Notes: generated by a model from the letters alone, not told the origin. A DNA stretch of 8,239 nucleotides from an uncultured Alphaproteobacteria bacterium (GCA_905480445.1 CAJQQJ010000241.1:1-8239); one strand, 5' to 3'; positions 1-5,886 are shown, counted from the stretch's first letter. Numbers and translations are program-made.

Positions 1-641
1 CGGAACAAAGGCATATCTTCAGGTGAGGCAGTGGTTGCCAGTTCAGTGGCGCCAGGAAACTTACAGTTTTTCGCAGCAAGGTCCGCCCTTGCGTTGCGAT
101 AGGCCGACTGCGCCCACATCAGCGAGTTCATCTGGTCTTCACCATTGAGCAAACGAAAGTTTCGGTGTTCCCAGCTGTGATTGGCAACTTCAAACAAAGG
201 GTCGGCTATCATCTGTTGGGTGCGCTCAGGGTGAGTCACAATCCACTTACCGCCTAGGAACATGGTCGCTTTGATAGAGTTGTCTCGCAGATAGTCGATG
301 ATCTTGCCTTGATAACCAGCAATCTCATGCGGCTGTTCACCGATATCAAAAGTCAACGCCACATATTTCTGACCTTCGGGCAGTTTGACGCTGCGGATGG
401 CTCGCTTGCCTATTGTCTCGTCTTTGGGAAGAAACTGGAATGCGTTCGCTGGCGGTTCTTTGTAAGCCTCAAGTATGTCTTGGTGAAAAAGGTTTTCGCC
501 CTTGTTGACGCGCAGCTCTTCTTCGCTCCAACAACTGTCAGACTGAGCGGCCGCCAAACCACTGGTCCCTAACAACAGCAAAAGGGGCAGAACAGCACCC
601 AAGCTTTGTTTGACAGATTTTTTGAAAAAGGAAATTTCCAT
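1..641 (-). CDS. Exported polysaccharide deacetylase (NodB-homology), 3' end cut by window edge
   Basis: The reading frame begins at an ATG at 641 (an in-frame stop lies five codons upstream) and stays open to the left edge, giving 213 N-terminal residues. Residues 1-32 form a signal peptide: a basic start with KK, a leucine-rich core and an AAA|QS-like cleavage site, so the protein is probably periplasmic or surface-exposed. The NodB deacetylase fold starts near residue 92. Motif 1 is VALTFDIGEQPHE (94-106) with the candidate catalytic base D99. Motif 2 is NHSWEHRN (154-161) with the metal-ligand histidines H155 and H159. Family members are metal-dependent carbohydrate esterase 4 enzymes that remove N-acetyl groups from glycans such as peptidoglycan or exopolysaccharide. 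The usual second Asp of TFDD is Ile here, as I recall for a TFDLCEQ-type subfamily, so the metal site may be modified. The window stops just before the expected motif 3 (FRPPYG-like), which I cannot confirm. The substrate is not predictable. The gene is divergent from the GFA-family gene. Confidence 0.85.
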   Translation of the reverse strand, partial: MEISFFKKSVKQSLGAVLPLLLLLGTSGLAAAQSDSCWSEEELRVNKGENLFHQDILEAYKEPPANAFQFLPKDETIGKRAIRSVKLPEGQKYVALTFDIGEQPHEIAGYQGKIIDYLRDNSIKATMFLGGKWIVTHPERTQQMIADPLFEVANHSWEHRNFRLLNGEDQMNSLMWAQSAYRNARADLAAKNCKFPGATELATTASPEDMPLF

Positions 642-849
642 TATGCTCTTGCTTTCTCAGATTCTCTGGACAGGGTTATTTCTTCGTTCAGCTGTCTTTA
701 GGTAAAACTGGCTTCTTAAGATACCGCGACACAACCCGACGGGTGAATTGCTTGCAGAGGTTGCTTTATCTCACCGCCTCATGCAAGATTTCTGTTCGAC
801 CCATCAACTCTTTCTAGATAAGCGACCATTCGGTTTAGGGATAAAACTC
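642..849. promoter_or_regulatory. Divergent intergenic region between deacetylase and GFA-family gene
   Basis: These 208 bp lie between two divergently transcribed genes and must hold both promoters. I see no convincing -35/-10 pair on either strand and no long palindrome. A TTG-initiated frame at 748 runs into the downstream gene without a stop, but it has no family similarity and I treat it as leader. The usable ribosome binding site for the rightward gene is AGGGA at about 837-841, nine or so bases before the ATG at 850. Confidence 0.4.
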
Positions 850-1335
850 ATGGCCCAAGACGTCGAAAAAAGTAATTTCGTTGGCGGCTGTGTTTGTGGT
901 CATGTCCGCTATAGCCTTAACCGACCCCCTATTTATACGCACTGCTGTCACTGCACTGACTGTCAGCAGCTGACAGGATCTGCTTTTGCTATCAATGCAA
1001 CAATTGAGGCTAGTGCTATCGAAATCACCTCAGGGATCGTTAAGCCCTACGTCGCAAACATCAAGGACGGCAGCCCGCACGAAATCTATCGATGTGAAGC
1101 CTGCCTTTCACCGCTTTGGAGCAGTTATGGAGGACGTTCCTTGCGATCCGTCAGATTGGGATCATTGGATCAGTCCGAAGCGGTGAAACCTGATGCCCAT
1201 ATTTTCCTACGCTCTAAACTGGCCTGGGTGTCCATCCCAGATGGAGCCAAAAGCTTTGAGGCTTTTTACGATATCAAAGCAGAGTGGCCGCAGGAAAGTT
1301 TGGCCCGGCTTAAGCTTGCCTTGAAAGATCACTAG
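850..1335 (+). CDS. GFA/CENP-V-type zinc-binding protein
   Basis: This 161-residue protein belongs to the family of glutathione-dependent formaldehyde-activating enzyme (Gfa, S-(hydroxymethyl)glutathione synthase) and the CENP-V domain. The signature is intact. GGCVCGHVRY (12-21) gives C14 and C16. CCHCTDCQQLTGSAFA (32-47) gives C33, C35 and C38. CEACLSPLW (82-90) gives C82 and C85. By analogy with Gfa, C14/C16/C82/C85 would hold a structural zinc and C33/C35/C38 a second, catalytic-type zinc. Its length is typical of stand-alone members. I chose the ATG at 850 because AGGGA sits at the right distance and the GGCxCG motif normally lies 10-15 residues from the N-terminus; an upstream TTG at 748 would add 34 unrelated residues. 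Many family members are not true Gfa enzymes, so the name should not be read as proof of formaldehyde activity. The MFS gene follows 86 bp downstream in the same direction. Confidence 0.88.
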   Translation: MAQDVEKSNFVGGCVCGHVRYSLNRPPIYTHCCHCTDCQQLTGSAFAINATIEASAIEITSGIVKPYVANIKDGSPHEIYRCEACLSPLWSSYGGRSLRSVRLGSLDQSEAVKPDAHIFLRSKLAWVSIPDGAKSFEAFYDIKAEWPQESLARLKLALKDH

Positions 1336-1374
1336 CCACTGGACAGCTGCTCTTTTACAGGTCTGCTGTACCCC

Positions 1375-1389
1375 GATCAAATTTTGATC
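1375..1389. promoter_or_regulatory. 15-bp palindrome upstream of the MFS gene
   Basis: The sequence GATCAAA-T-TTTGATC is a perfect 7-bp inverted repeat around one base, 33 bp before the GTG start of the transporter. Its position and symmetry would suit an operator for a dimeric regulator acting on the transporter. It lacks the GC-rich stem and following T-run of a terminator. A 15-bp AT-rich palindrome could also be chance, and no regulator gene is adjacent. Confidence 0.3.
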
Positions 1390-1421
1390 CTTCGACAAGG
1401 AAATCGTGCTAGTGGAACCTA

Positions 1422-2633
1422 GTGACACCATCCAAATCGAAGCTCATCTTTATTGTCGTTACTTGCGTTGCCCTCTTTGCCTTAGGGCAATTCCATAGGG
1501 CGTCGGGGTCTGTTTTCTCACCAATTTTGATTGAGCGGCTGTCGCTGACTGGTACGGCCATCGGTATACTGGCTGGCGCAATGTTTTTCGCTAATATCAT
1601 CGCGCAAACACCTTTGGGGGCAGCGCTTGACCGTTTTGGCGCACGGCGCATGGTGACGCTGGGCGTCTTTCTTACAGCAGTCGGGACGGTTTGGTTCGCG
1701 GTCGCTGATGGCTATTGGAGCCTGCTTTCTGCGCGTGCCTTGATCGGCTTTGGCCTCACCGTAACTGGTCCTGGTATCAACGTTGTCATCGCGCGCTATT
1801 ATCCCGCAAAGCAGTTTGGTTTCATGATGGGCCTGATAGGGGCCTTAGGTGGGGTCGGCGGCTTGCTGGGTACCTTCCCGCTTTCACTGGCTCTTTCCAA
1901 CTTCGCCTGGACCTCGGTTTTTCTCTTTGTAGCACTCATAACTGCTCTTTTGATGGCGATGATCCTTTTATCTTTCGAAAGCCCCGGCCCGGCAGTCAAA
2001 GAGGAAGGCAATGAAGGCTCGCCCCAAGGTTATCTCGATCTCCTAAAGTCAGCCGAGATTTGGAAAATTCTGATTTTGGGCACCTGCACCTTTGCGCCAA
2101 TAACGGCGATCACCGGTCTTTGGGGTGGCCCATACTTTGAGACGGTTCATCAGGCCACCTCTGATGTCTACGGCGGCATCATGTTTTTTCTTTTTAGCGC
2201 CTCTATTACCGCCAGCCTTGTCTTTGGCGTTCTCGACAGGGTGATGAAGTCCAGAAAGAAGCTCATCCTCACATCTGTCATTGTCTCGACATTTTGCCTA
2301 TCAGTCCTAGCCACAATCCCTAACCCCAGTATCTATTTGGCAGCCACCTTATTATTCGCCATGGTTTTCTGCCAACAGTTCTATATCGCCTTGTGGGCTC
2401 ATTTAAGAAAGGTTGTGCCTCAGGCTGTTCTTGGCCGCGCTACGACGCTCATTCTGCTAGCGTCTGTCGGTGCCATTCCAACGATGCAAACCCTGATCGG
2501 TATGATTATCGATCTCACTTTGTACCTCGGCACAGATATTCAGCAATCCTACAGGGCCGCCTTCGCTTTCATGGCACTTTGTATTGCTTTGACAGGCTTT
2601 GTTTACTCAAAAACCAAAATGGCCAACAACTAG
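1422..2633 (+). CDS. Major facilitator superfamily transporter, 12 transmembrane helices
   Basis: This 403-residue, very hydrophobic protein is of normal MFS length and sits in the inner membrane. Motif A of the loop between helices 2 and 3 is clear at 66-76 (G-AALDRFGARR). It is followed by the RALIGFG segment of helix 4 (105-111) and GxxGALGGVGGLLGT in helix 5 (138-151). A charged cytoplasmic loop at about 185-215 (EEGNEG) separates the two six-helix halves, and a degenerate motif A echo, LDRVMKSRKK, lies at 271-280. The run IAQTPLGAALDRFG resembles the PLGxxLDRxGxRR group of general MFS permeases, whose substrates are mostly unknown, so none is assigned. The start is GTG at 1422: a stop at 1410-1412 excludes anything upstream, and only a weak GGAA lies before it. 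No other strong start precedes helix 1. It may be cotranscribed with the GFA-family gene. Confidence 0.9.
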   Translation: MTPSKSKLIFIVVTCVALFALGQFHRASGSVFSPILIERLSLTGTAIGILAGAMFFANIIAQTPLGAALDRFGARRMVTLGVFLTAVGTVWFAVADGYWSLLSARALIGFGLTVTGPGINVVIARYYPAKQFGFMMGLIGALGGVGGLLGTFPLSLALSNFAWTSVFLFVALITALLMAMILLSFESPGPAVKEEGNEGSPQGYLDLLKSAEIWKILILGTCTFAPITAITGLWGGPYFETVHQATSDVYGGIMFFLFSASITASLVFGVLDRVMKSRKKLILTSVIVSTFCLSVLATIPNPSIYLAATLLFAMVFCQQFYIALWAHLRKVVPQAVLGRATTLILLASVGAIPTMQTLIGMIIDLTLYLGTDIQQSYRAAFAFMALCIALTGFVYSKTKMANN

Positions 2634-2681
2634 GTTTCCTTTACCCCTATTTTCTTTGAGAAAGAATCAAGGCTAAATGGC

Positions 2682-2709
2682 TTGGACTGATCCGGAAAAA
2701 TGCTAGTTT
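2682..2709 (+). promoter_or_regulatory. Possible weak promoter for the CMD/AhpD-like gene
   Basis: The 110-bp gap after the transporter holds TTGGAC (2682-2687), then a 16-bp spacer, then TAGTTT (2704-2709). The first box matches the -35 consensus well and the second matches -10 poorly. Position is sensible, about 35 bp before the ATG at 2744. The same gap has a small TTTCT-TTG-AGAAA hairpin near 2651-2663 that is too weak to call a terminator, so read-through from the transporter is equally possible. Confidence 0.2.
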
Positions 2710-2743
2710 TCTGAGGAACAGACCTTCACAGAAAGCCAGCCCC

Positions 2744-3178
2744 ATGCGTCTCGATTACGGCAAAGCCGCCCCCAAAGCCCTAAAGGCCATGCTCGCCACC
2801 AATGGCCACCTGGATAACAGCTCCCTGCCCCAGATCCTACGCAGACTTGTCGAGCTGCGCGTGTCCCAAATCAACAACTGCACCTACTGCATCTGGCTCC
2901 ACGCCAAACAAGCAAGGGATATAGGTGAAAGCGAAGAACGGGTCGCTTCAGTCGCCAATTGGCGCAGCGCTAATGTCTATGACGCCGGAGAACAAGCCGC
3001 CTTCGCCTGGACCGAAGCCGTCACAAAGATCACCGAGGGCACGCCCTCAGATGAGCTCTATGAGGCCTTGAGCGACCATTTCACGGACGAACAAATCGTC
3101 GATTTAACAGCCGCCATTTCCAGCATGAATGCCATGAACCGCCTGGCCATTTCGTTCAAGCATGAGGCGCCGGAATAG
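2744..3178 (+). CDS. Carboxymuconolactone decarboxylase / AhpD-like alkylhydroperoxidase-fold protein
   Basis: This small helical protein of 144 residues has the AhpD-like core. E37 lies in LVELRVSQINNCTYC, followed by the C46-x2-C49-x3-H53 site (NNCTYCIWLH). The helix FTDEQIVDLTAAISSMNAMNRL-type segment (113-134) packs the rest of the fold. In AhpD the two cysteines and the histidine form a thiol peroxidase relay; in this wider family the CxxC is commonly retained and a role in peroxide or electrophile reduction is the usual inference, though the physiological reductant and substrate are unknown. It is not a gamma-carboxymuconolactone decarboxylase in the strict sense, since those lack this CxxC. 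ATG 2744 is the only sensible start; the ribosome binding site is weak (AGAAAG). The last 23 bp overlap the 3' end of the oppositely oriented ATPase gene. The gene looks more GC-rich than the one facing it. Confidence 0.88.
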   Translation: MRLDYGKAAPKALKAMLATNGHLDNSSLPQILRRLVELRVSQINNCTYCIWLHAKQARDIGESEERVASVANWRSANVYDAGEQAAFAWTEAVTKITEGTPSDELYEALSDHFTDEQIVDLTAAISSMNAMNRLAISFKHEAPE

Positions 3179-3935
3179 CTAACTCAGGCGACTTACTCGT
3201 TGTTTCCAACTCAATCTCGCCGTCATGCACAAAGCAGGCCTTGCTGAAATGGGTCAAATCAAACGGGTTAGGCATCCTAATATCTTTAAGACTAGGGAAA
3301 CTTCGGCTGTTCGTATCAAAAGCACGGTCAATCTGTGATATGAAGATAAAAATCACACCGGTTTTAGAGGCAAATTTGCGCAAATCTGACAATTGAACTG
3401 AGAGCTCAGAATTACCGCGTTTTTGGTCAAGCAATTGTAGATAATCAATCACTACCACATCGCCGCGTTCAGCCGTCACAAGCTGACTTTCTATGTAAGA
3501 CGCGCAAATAGAATCTGAGCTATCAAATAAGAAACACGCCTCAAGACTGGTGGAATCGGTTCCGATGGCTTTCAATCGGTCGATAAGATCTATCTCATTG
3601 TATTCCAACGTGAAAAAGGAGCCTCGGCGACCGCCTTTGATCGCCTGAACGATCAATTCCAAAGCCATCAGTGTTTTGCCATAGCCTGGTCGTGCCGCAA
3701 GAAGAAGCAGGTCACCCGGAAGAAACTGTTCAAACAACTGTGCGGCGGGGTTTAACTTCGACATTTTCGCTGAAAGTAAACTCCAGCTACTAAAACCTTC
3801 TTCTTTGGCAATAGCGTTCAGTGCTTGGTTGAGGGGAATTGCATTAGCGCGCGCGGTCAACCGCGCCTTGCGCTTCAAACGGTAAAGTGGTGCTGACAGC
3901 CTGATAGAGAACCTCCTGATTAGAGCAAGTCTCAC
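3156..3935 (-). CDS. Stand-alone DnaB-C-like RecA-fold ATPase
   Basis: This protein has 259 residues from GTG 3935 and carries only the C-terminal ATPase domain of the DnaB helicase family. Walker A is ARPGYGKT (81-88). A DnaB-style H1a segment FFTLEYNEIDLIDR lies at 107-120, with E111 as the likely catalytic glutamate. Walker B is VVVIDYLQLLD (160-170). Motif H3 is FISQIDR (198-204). The region ending NPFDLTHFSKACFV (223-236) matches the place of the DnaB EQDADV segment. The DnaB N-terminal hexamerisation domain is absent; instead residues 17-56 form a helical segment, LKRKARLTARANAIPLNQAL followed by EGFSSWSLL, like the short helical tag seen in some glyoxalase-related proteins. Solo proteins of this type are, as I recall, widespread in Alphaproteobacteria and unstudied; helicase activity is not demonstrated. 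The start is uncertain: TTG 3959 lacks a ribosome binding site, GTG 3935 has GGGAGG very close, and a perfect AGGAGG precedes an ATC at 3905. Confidence 0.8.
   Translation of the reverse strand: MRLALIRRFSIRLSAPLYRLKRKARLTARANAIPLNQALNAIAKEEGFSSWSLLSAKMSKLNPAAQLFEQFLPGDLLLLAARPGYGKTLMALELIVQAIKGGRRGSFFTLEYNEIDLIDRLKAIGTDSTSLEACFLFDSSDSICASYIESQLVTAERGDVVVIDYLQLLDQKRGNSELSVQLSDLRKFASKTGVIFIFISQIDRAFDTNSRSFPSLKDIRMPNPFDLTHFSKACFVHDGEIELETTSKSPELAIPAPHA
3912..3917 (-). promoter_or_regulatory. Perfect Shine-Dalgarno AGGAGG inside the annotated ATPase start region
   Basis: Read on the minus strand, AGGAGG is followed by six bases (TTCTCT) and then the in-frame codon ATC (3905-3903), which opens IRLSAPLYRLKR. 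The homologues I recall begin at this point with M-[KR]-LSAP. The placement is therefore that of a true initiation site whose start codon reads ATC instead of ATG. The upstream GTG at 3935 also has a purine-rich GGGAGG at 3939-3944, but with only three bases between them. Confidence 0.45.
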
Positions 3936-4018
3936 GTTCCTCCCTTCTGTGATGCTCAAACAGTGGTTCGAAGAATCAGTTAGCCCTGCATTTCAGATAC
4001 TTCCCCAACGGGAGGGGG

Positions 4019-4036
4019 AGGCACGGGCAAGTGCCT
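4019..4036 (-). terminator. Hairpin between regulator gene and ATPase gene (possible weak terminator)
   Basis: AGGCAC (4019-4024) and GTGCCT (4031-4036) form a six-bp stem with a six-base loop, 44 bp beyond the stop codon of the leftward regulator gene. A second, weaker pairing, TCCCC (4002-4006) with GGGGA (4015-4019), lies next to it in the direction of transcription. No T-run follows on the minus strand, so intrinsic termination is doubtful; it could instead be an RNA structure in the leader of the ATPase gene or a 3' stabilising stem. The rest of the 3936-4079 gap shows nothing recognisable. Confidence 0.3.
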
Positions 4037-4079
4037 AATGGGACTCTACAGTTTCACCCTCATTAAGACAATGAAAAGT

Positions 4080-5102
4080 CTATCGACCACCAACACGAAA
4101 CCGGCGGCGATAGTCGTTTGGTGCAATCAGCAAGATCCGCAGAAACGCTCGTCGCATGCGTTCGTCATCGATAAACCCGCATTGCACGGCGACGGTTGTG
4201 ATGGGTAAAACTGTAGTCTCGAGCAGACGGCAGGCTCTATCGGTTCGGATGGCCTCGACGGTCTTGGCAGGGGTTTGGCCAACTTTAGCTGTGTATACTC
4301 TGGCGAAGTTGCGTGGGCTCATGTTGACTTGGGCGGCCAATTGCTCGACGCGTAAATCCTGATCAAGGTTTTCAGCTATCCAGTCGTGTAGCTCTTTGAA
4401 ATGACCTGACGTGTCCAATGATTGCCGATCGAGGGCTGGGCTGAATTGAGACTGTCCGCCTGGCCGCACCATGTAGGTCACCAGAGCGCGGGCAATTTTC
4501 ATTGCTGTCTCTTGGCCCAAATCTTCCGTGATTAAAGCCAAAGCCATATCGATGCCGGACGTGACACCCGCCGATGTCCAGATATGCTCGTCTTTCACAA
4601 AGATCGGATCGAGCTCAACATTGACCTCTGGAAAGCGTTCTATCAATTGAGCGCTATCTTCCCAGTGAGTTACGGCGCGTTTTCCGTTCAAAATTCCGGT
4701 CGCGGCCAACAACAAAGCCCCAGAGCAGACCGAACAGACACGGTTGGACTGTTTGATCAAGGTTTTCAAACCAGAGACCAAGTTGCCGTCTTCCAGCGCA
4801 TCGTAAGCACCGTCCCCTCCGACCACCACCAGCGTATGAATATCTCGGTCTGTCCAGCTGGAAAAAGGCTCGCTGTCAATCGAGAGCATGGTGTCTGTTT
4901 TGATCCGACCACCTTGGGGTGAGAGGATCGCAATCTCGTAAGGCTCATCGGCTCTGTCACGGTATCCACAACTCTCGAAGACCTGAAGCGGGCCCGCAAG
5001 ATCCAACAAAGTGATGTCGGGATAGACAACAAAGACCACCGGTCTTAGTTTCGTGAAGCGTTTGGGGTTTTTGGCAGAAAAGGAGGACATGTTGTCATTC
5101 AT
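4080..5102 (-). CDS. GlxA-family transcriptional regulator (DJ-1/PfpI domain + AraC HTH)
   Basis: A 340-residue two-domain cytoplasmic regulator, the usual length for the family. Residues 20-205 are a DJ-1/PfpI (class I glutamine amidotransferase-like) domain. TLLDLAGPLQVFE holds D34; the nucleophile elbow SVCSGALLLA (124-133) holds C126; THWED (145-149) holds H146; the SAGVTSGIDMALAL segment is at 177-190. Residues 233-336 are the AraC/XylS DNA-binding domain, with one helix-turn-helix at about 251-272 (VEQLAAQVNMSPRNFARVY) and the second at about 300-322 (TTVAVQCGFIDDERMRRAF), ending in NDYRRRFR. Such regulators sense a small molecule through the N-terminal domain; the related GbdR, CdhR and FtrA types respond to quaternary amines or other metabolites. 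It keeps the Asp and Cys that isonitrile hydratase needs, so ligand chemistry is possible. Divergent from the DJ-1/PfpI gene 68 bp away, the most likely target. ATG 5102 has no clear ribosome binding site; ATG 5090 is an alternative. Confidence 0.92.
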   Translation of the reverse strand: MNDNMSSFSAKNPKRFTKLRPVVFVVYPDITLLDLAGPLQVFESCGYRDRADEPYEIAILSPQGGRIKTDTMLSIDSEPFSSWTDRDIHTLVVVGGDGAYDALEDGNLVSGLKTLIKQSNRVCSVCSGALLLAATGILNGKRAVTHWEDSAQLIERFPEVNVELDPIFVKDEHIWTSAGVTSGIDMALALITEDLGQETAMKIARALVTYMVRPGGQSQFSPALDRQSLDTSGHFKELHDWIAENLDQDLRVEQLAAQVNMSPRNFARVYTAKVGQTPAKTVEAIRTDRACRLLETTVLPITTVAVQCGFIDDERMRRAFLRILLIAPNDYRRRFRVGGR

Positions 5103-5170
5103 ACCAAAGCAACAGCTGTTAGTCTAGGGCCTATCAACTCACCCTCTCAAACAACTGTCGGAGAATTGAA
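5103..5170. promoter_or_regulatory. Divergent regulator/DJ-1 promoter region with two small palindromes
   Basis: The 68 bp between the two start codons contain AACAGCTGTT (5111-5120), a perfect 10-bp palindrome, and TAGGGCCTA (5125-5133), a 9-bp palindrome around one G. A near copy of the first, ACAACTGT, lies at 5151-5158. AraC-type regulators typically bind repeated half-sites in their divergent promoters, so the AACAxCTGT-like pair is the best operator candidate. No clean -35/-10 pair was found for either gene. The DJ-1 gene has CGGAG about nine bases ahead of its ATG as ribosome binding site. Confidence 0.45.
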
Positions 5171-5779
5171 ATGAAAACCTTAGCCGCCTTGGTCTTTCCT
5201 GAATTCCAAACCCTTGATCTTTTTGGCCCGCTCGAGATGTTCGGCGATCAAGACAATGAGCTGGAAATCATCATCGTTGCAGAGAGCGGCGATCCTGTCA
5301 AAAGTCGCCATGGTCAGTACCTGGTGCCTGACAGGACCCTGAAAGATGGCAGTGATTACAACTACGTTTTTGTGCCCGGCGGCCGCGGAACACCTGTTGA
5401 GGAAGACAATCCGGCCATCACCGCTTGGCTCATCGAAGCCGGGGGTAAAGCCGATATCGTCATGGGTGTTTGCACTGGAGGCGCACTGCTCGCCAAAGTC
5501 GGGCTGCTTGATGGACGTAGAGCTACCACGAACAAACAAGACTTCGAATGGTCTCTGCCTTTTGGTCCAAAGGTCGATTGGGTACCCAAAGCCCGTTGGG
5601 TTGAAGATGGCAAATTCTTCACCTCCTCTGGCGTTTCAGCAGGCATCGACATGAGTCTGGCGGTTATCGCCCAAGAATTCGGTCTAGAAGCCGCCGAAAA
5701 AACCGCCCGCGAGGCCGAATATGATTGGCATAGAGATTCCAACTGGGATCCTTTTGCACAGGTTTATGGGCTGGTTTGA
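5171..5779 (+). CDS. DJ-1/PfpI family protein, isonitrile-hydratase-like
   Basis: A single-domain, cytoplasmic DJ-1/PfpI protein of 202 residues, normal for the family. The strand and first helix VFPEFQTLDLFGPLEMF (8-24) contain D16. The nucleophile elbow MGVCTGGALLAKVGLL (98-113) contains C101, followed by the SSGVSAGIDMSLA signature (152-164). D16 and C101 occupy the places of the two residues required in isonitrile hydratase. The position that is usually His after the elbow (TTHW) is Asn here (TTNKQ, 119-123), which I recall as typical of a sizeable subfamily with VPKARWVEDGKFF-like strands. Possible activities in the superfamily include isonitrile hydration, glyoxal/methylglyoxal hydrolysis and redox-linked chaperone or protease roles; the exact reaction cannot be told. 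It is divergent from a regulator with the same domain, suggesting it acts on a compound that the regulator senses. ATG 5171 is preceded by GGAG at good spacing. Confidence 0.9.
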   Translation: MKTLAALVFPEFQTLDLFGPLEMFGDQDNELEIIIVAESGDPVKSRHGQYLVPDRTLKDGSDYNYVFVPGGRGTPVEEDNPAITAWLIEAGGKADIVMGVCTGGALLAKVGLLDGRRATTNKQDFEWSLPFGPKVDWVPKARWVEDGKFFTSSGVSAGIDMSLAVIAQEFGLEAAEKTAREAEYDWHRDSNWDPFAQVYGLV

Positions 5780-5847
5780 GGCCCTCTGAAAGCTGGAAAC
5801 CTCCCTTGATCGATCGAGCCTTTCTGTATTTCATTGAACAGGCAAAT

Positions 5848-5867
5848 GAAGCGGGGAAAAGCTTCCC
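5848..5867 (+). promoter_or_regulatory. Leader hairpin just upstream of the small exported peptide gene
   Basis: The 107-bp gap after the DJ-1 gene carries GAAGC (5848-5852) pairing with GCTTC (5861-5865), and, overlapping it, GGGAA (5854-5858) pairing with TTCCC (5863-5867). The two stems are mutually exclusive and end about seven bases before the AGGAG ribosome binding site at 5874-5878. They could tune translation of the peptide or stabilise its message. Each stem is only five bp, so chance is possible. A loose -35/-10-like pair, TTGATC (5806-5811) and TATTTC (5827-5832), has a short 15-bp spacer and is not called. Confidence 0.25.
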
Positions 5868-5886
5868 AATATACAGGAGAAATCGA

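Noticed and set aside
309..572. Rightward 87-codon open frame over the deacetylase
   Set aside because: It lies antisense to a clear signal-peptide-bearing deacetylase, has no ribosome binding site and resembles no family.
748..849. TTG-initiated 34-residue N-terminal extension of the GFA-like protein
   Set aside because: The extension has no family similarity, TTG 748 has no good ribosome binding site, and ATG 850 is well placed with AGGGA and the expected distance to the first zinc motif.
1336..1421. Terminator after the GFA-like gene
   Set aside because: The ACAGC/GCTGT pairing is short with a long loop and no T-run; the AT-rich palindrome at 1375-1389 is not terminator-like.
4011..4028. 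G-quadruplex in the purine-rich block
   Set aside because: Only three G-runs of three or more are present; a two-layer structure is possible but too weak to claim.
3156..5102. Defence or mobile-element module made of the ATPase and regulator
   Set aside because: No nuclease, integrase, transposase, toxin or phage gene is nearby, there are no flanking repeats, and the regulator pairs naturally with the DJ-1 gene.
5180..5742. Leftward open frames across the DJ-1 gene
   Set aside because: They are antisense shadows of a gene with complete DJ-1/PfpI motifs.
5776..5886. Longer form of the small peptide starting at TTG 5776, overlapping the DJ-1 stop codon
   Set aside because: It would place 37 mostly polar residues before an otherwise perfect signal peptide, while ATG 5887 has a strong ribosome binding site.
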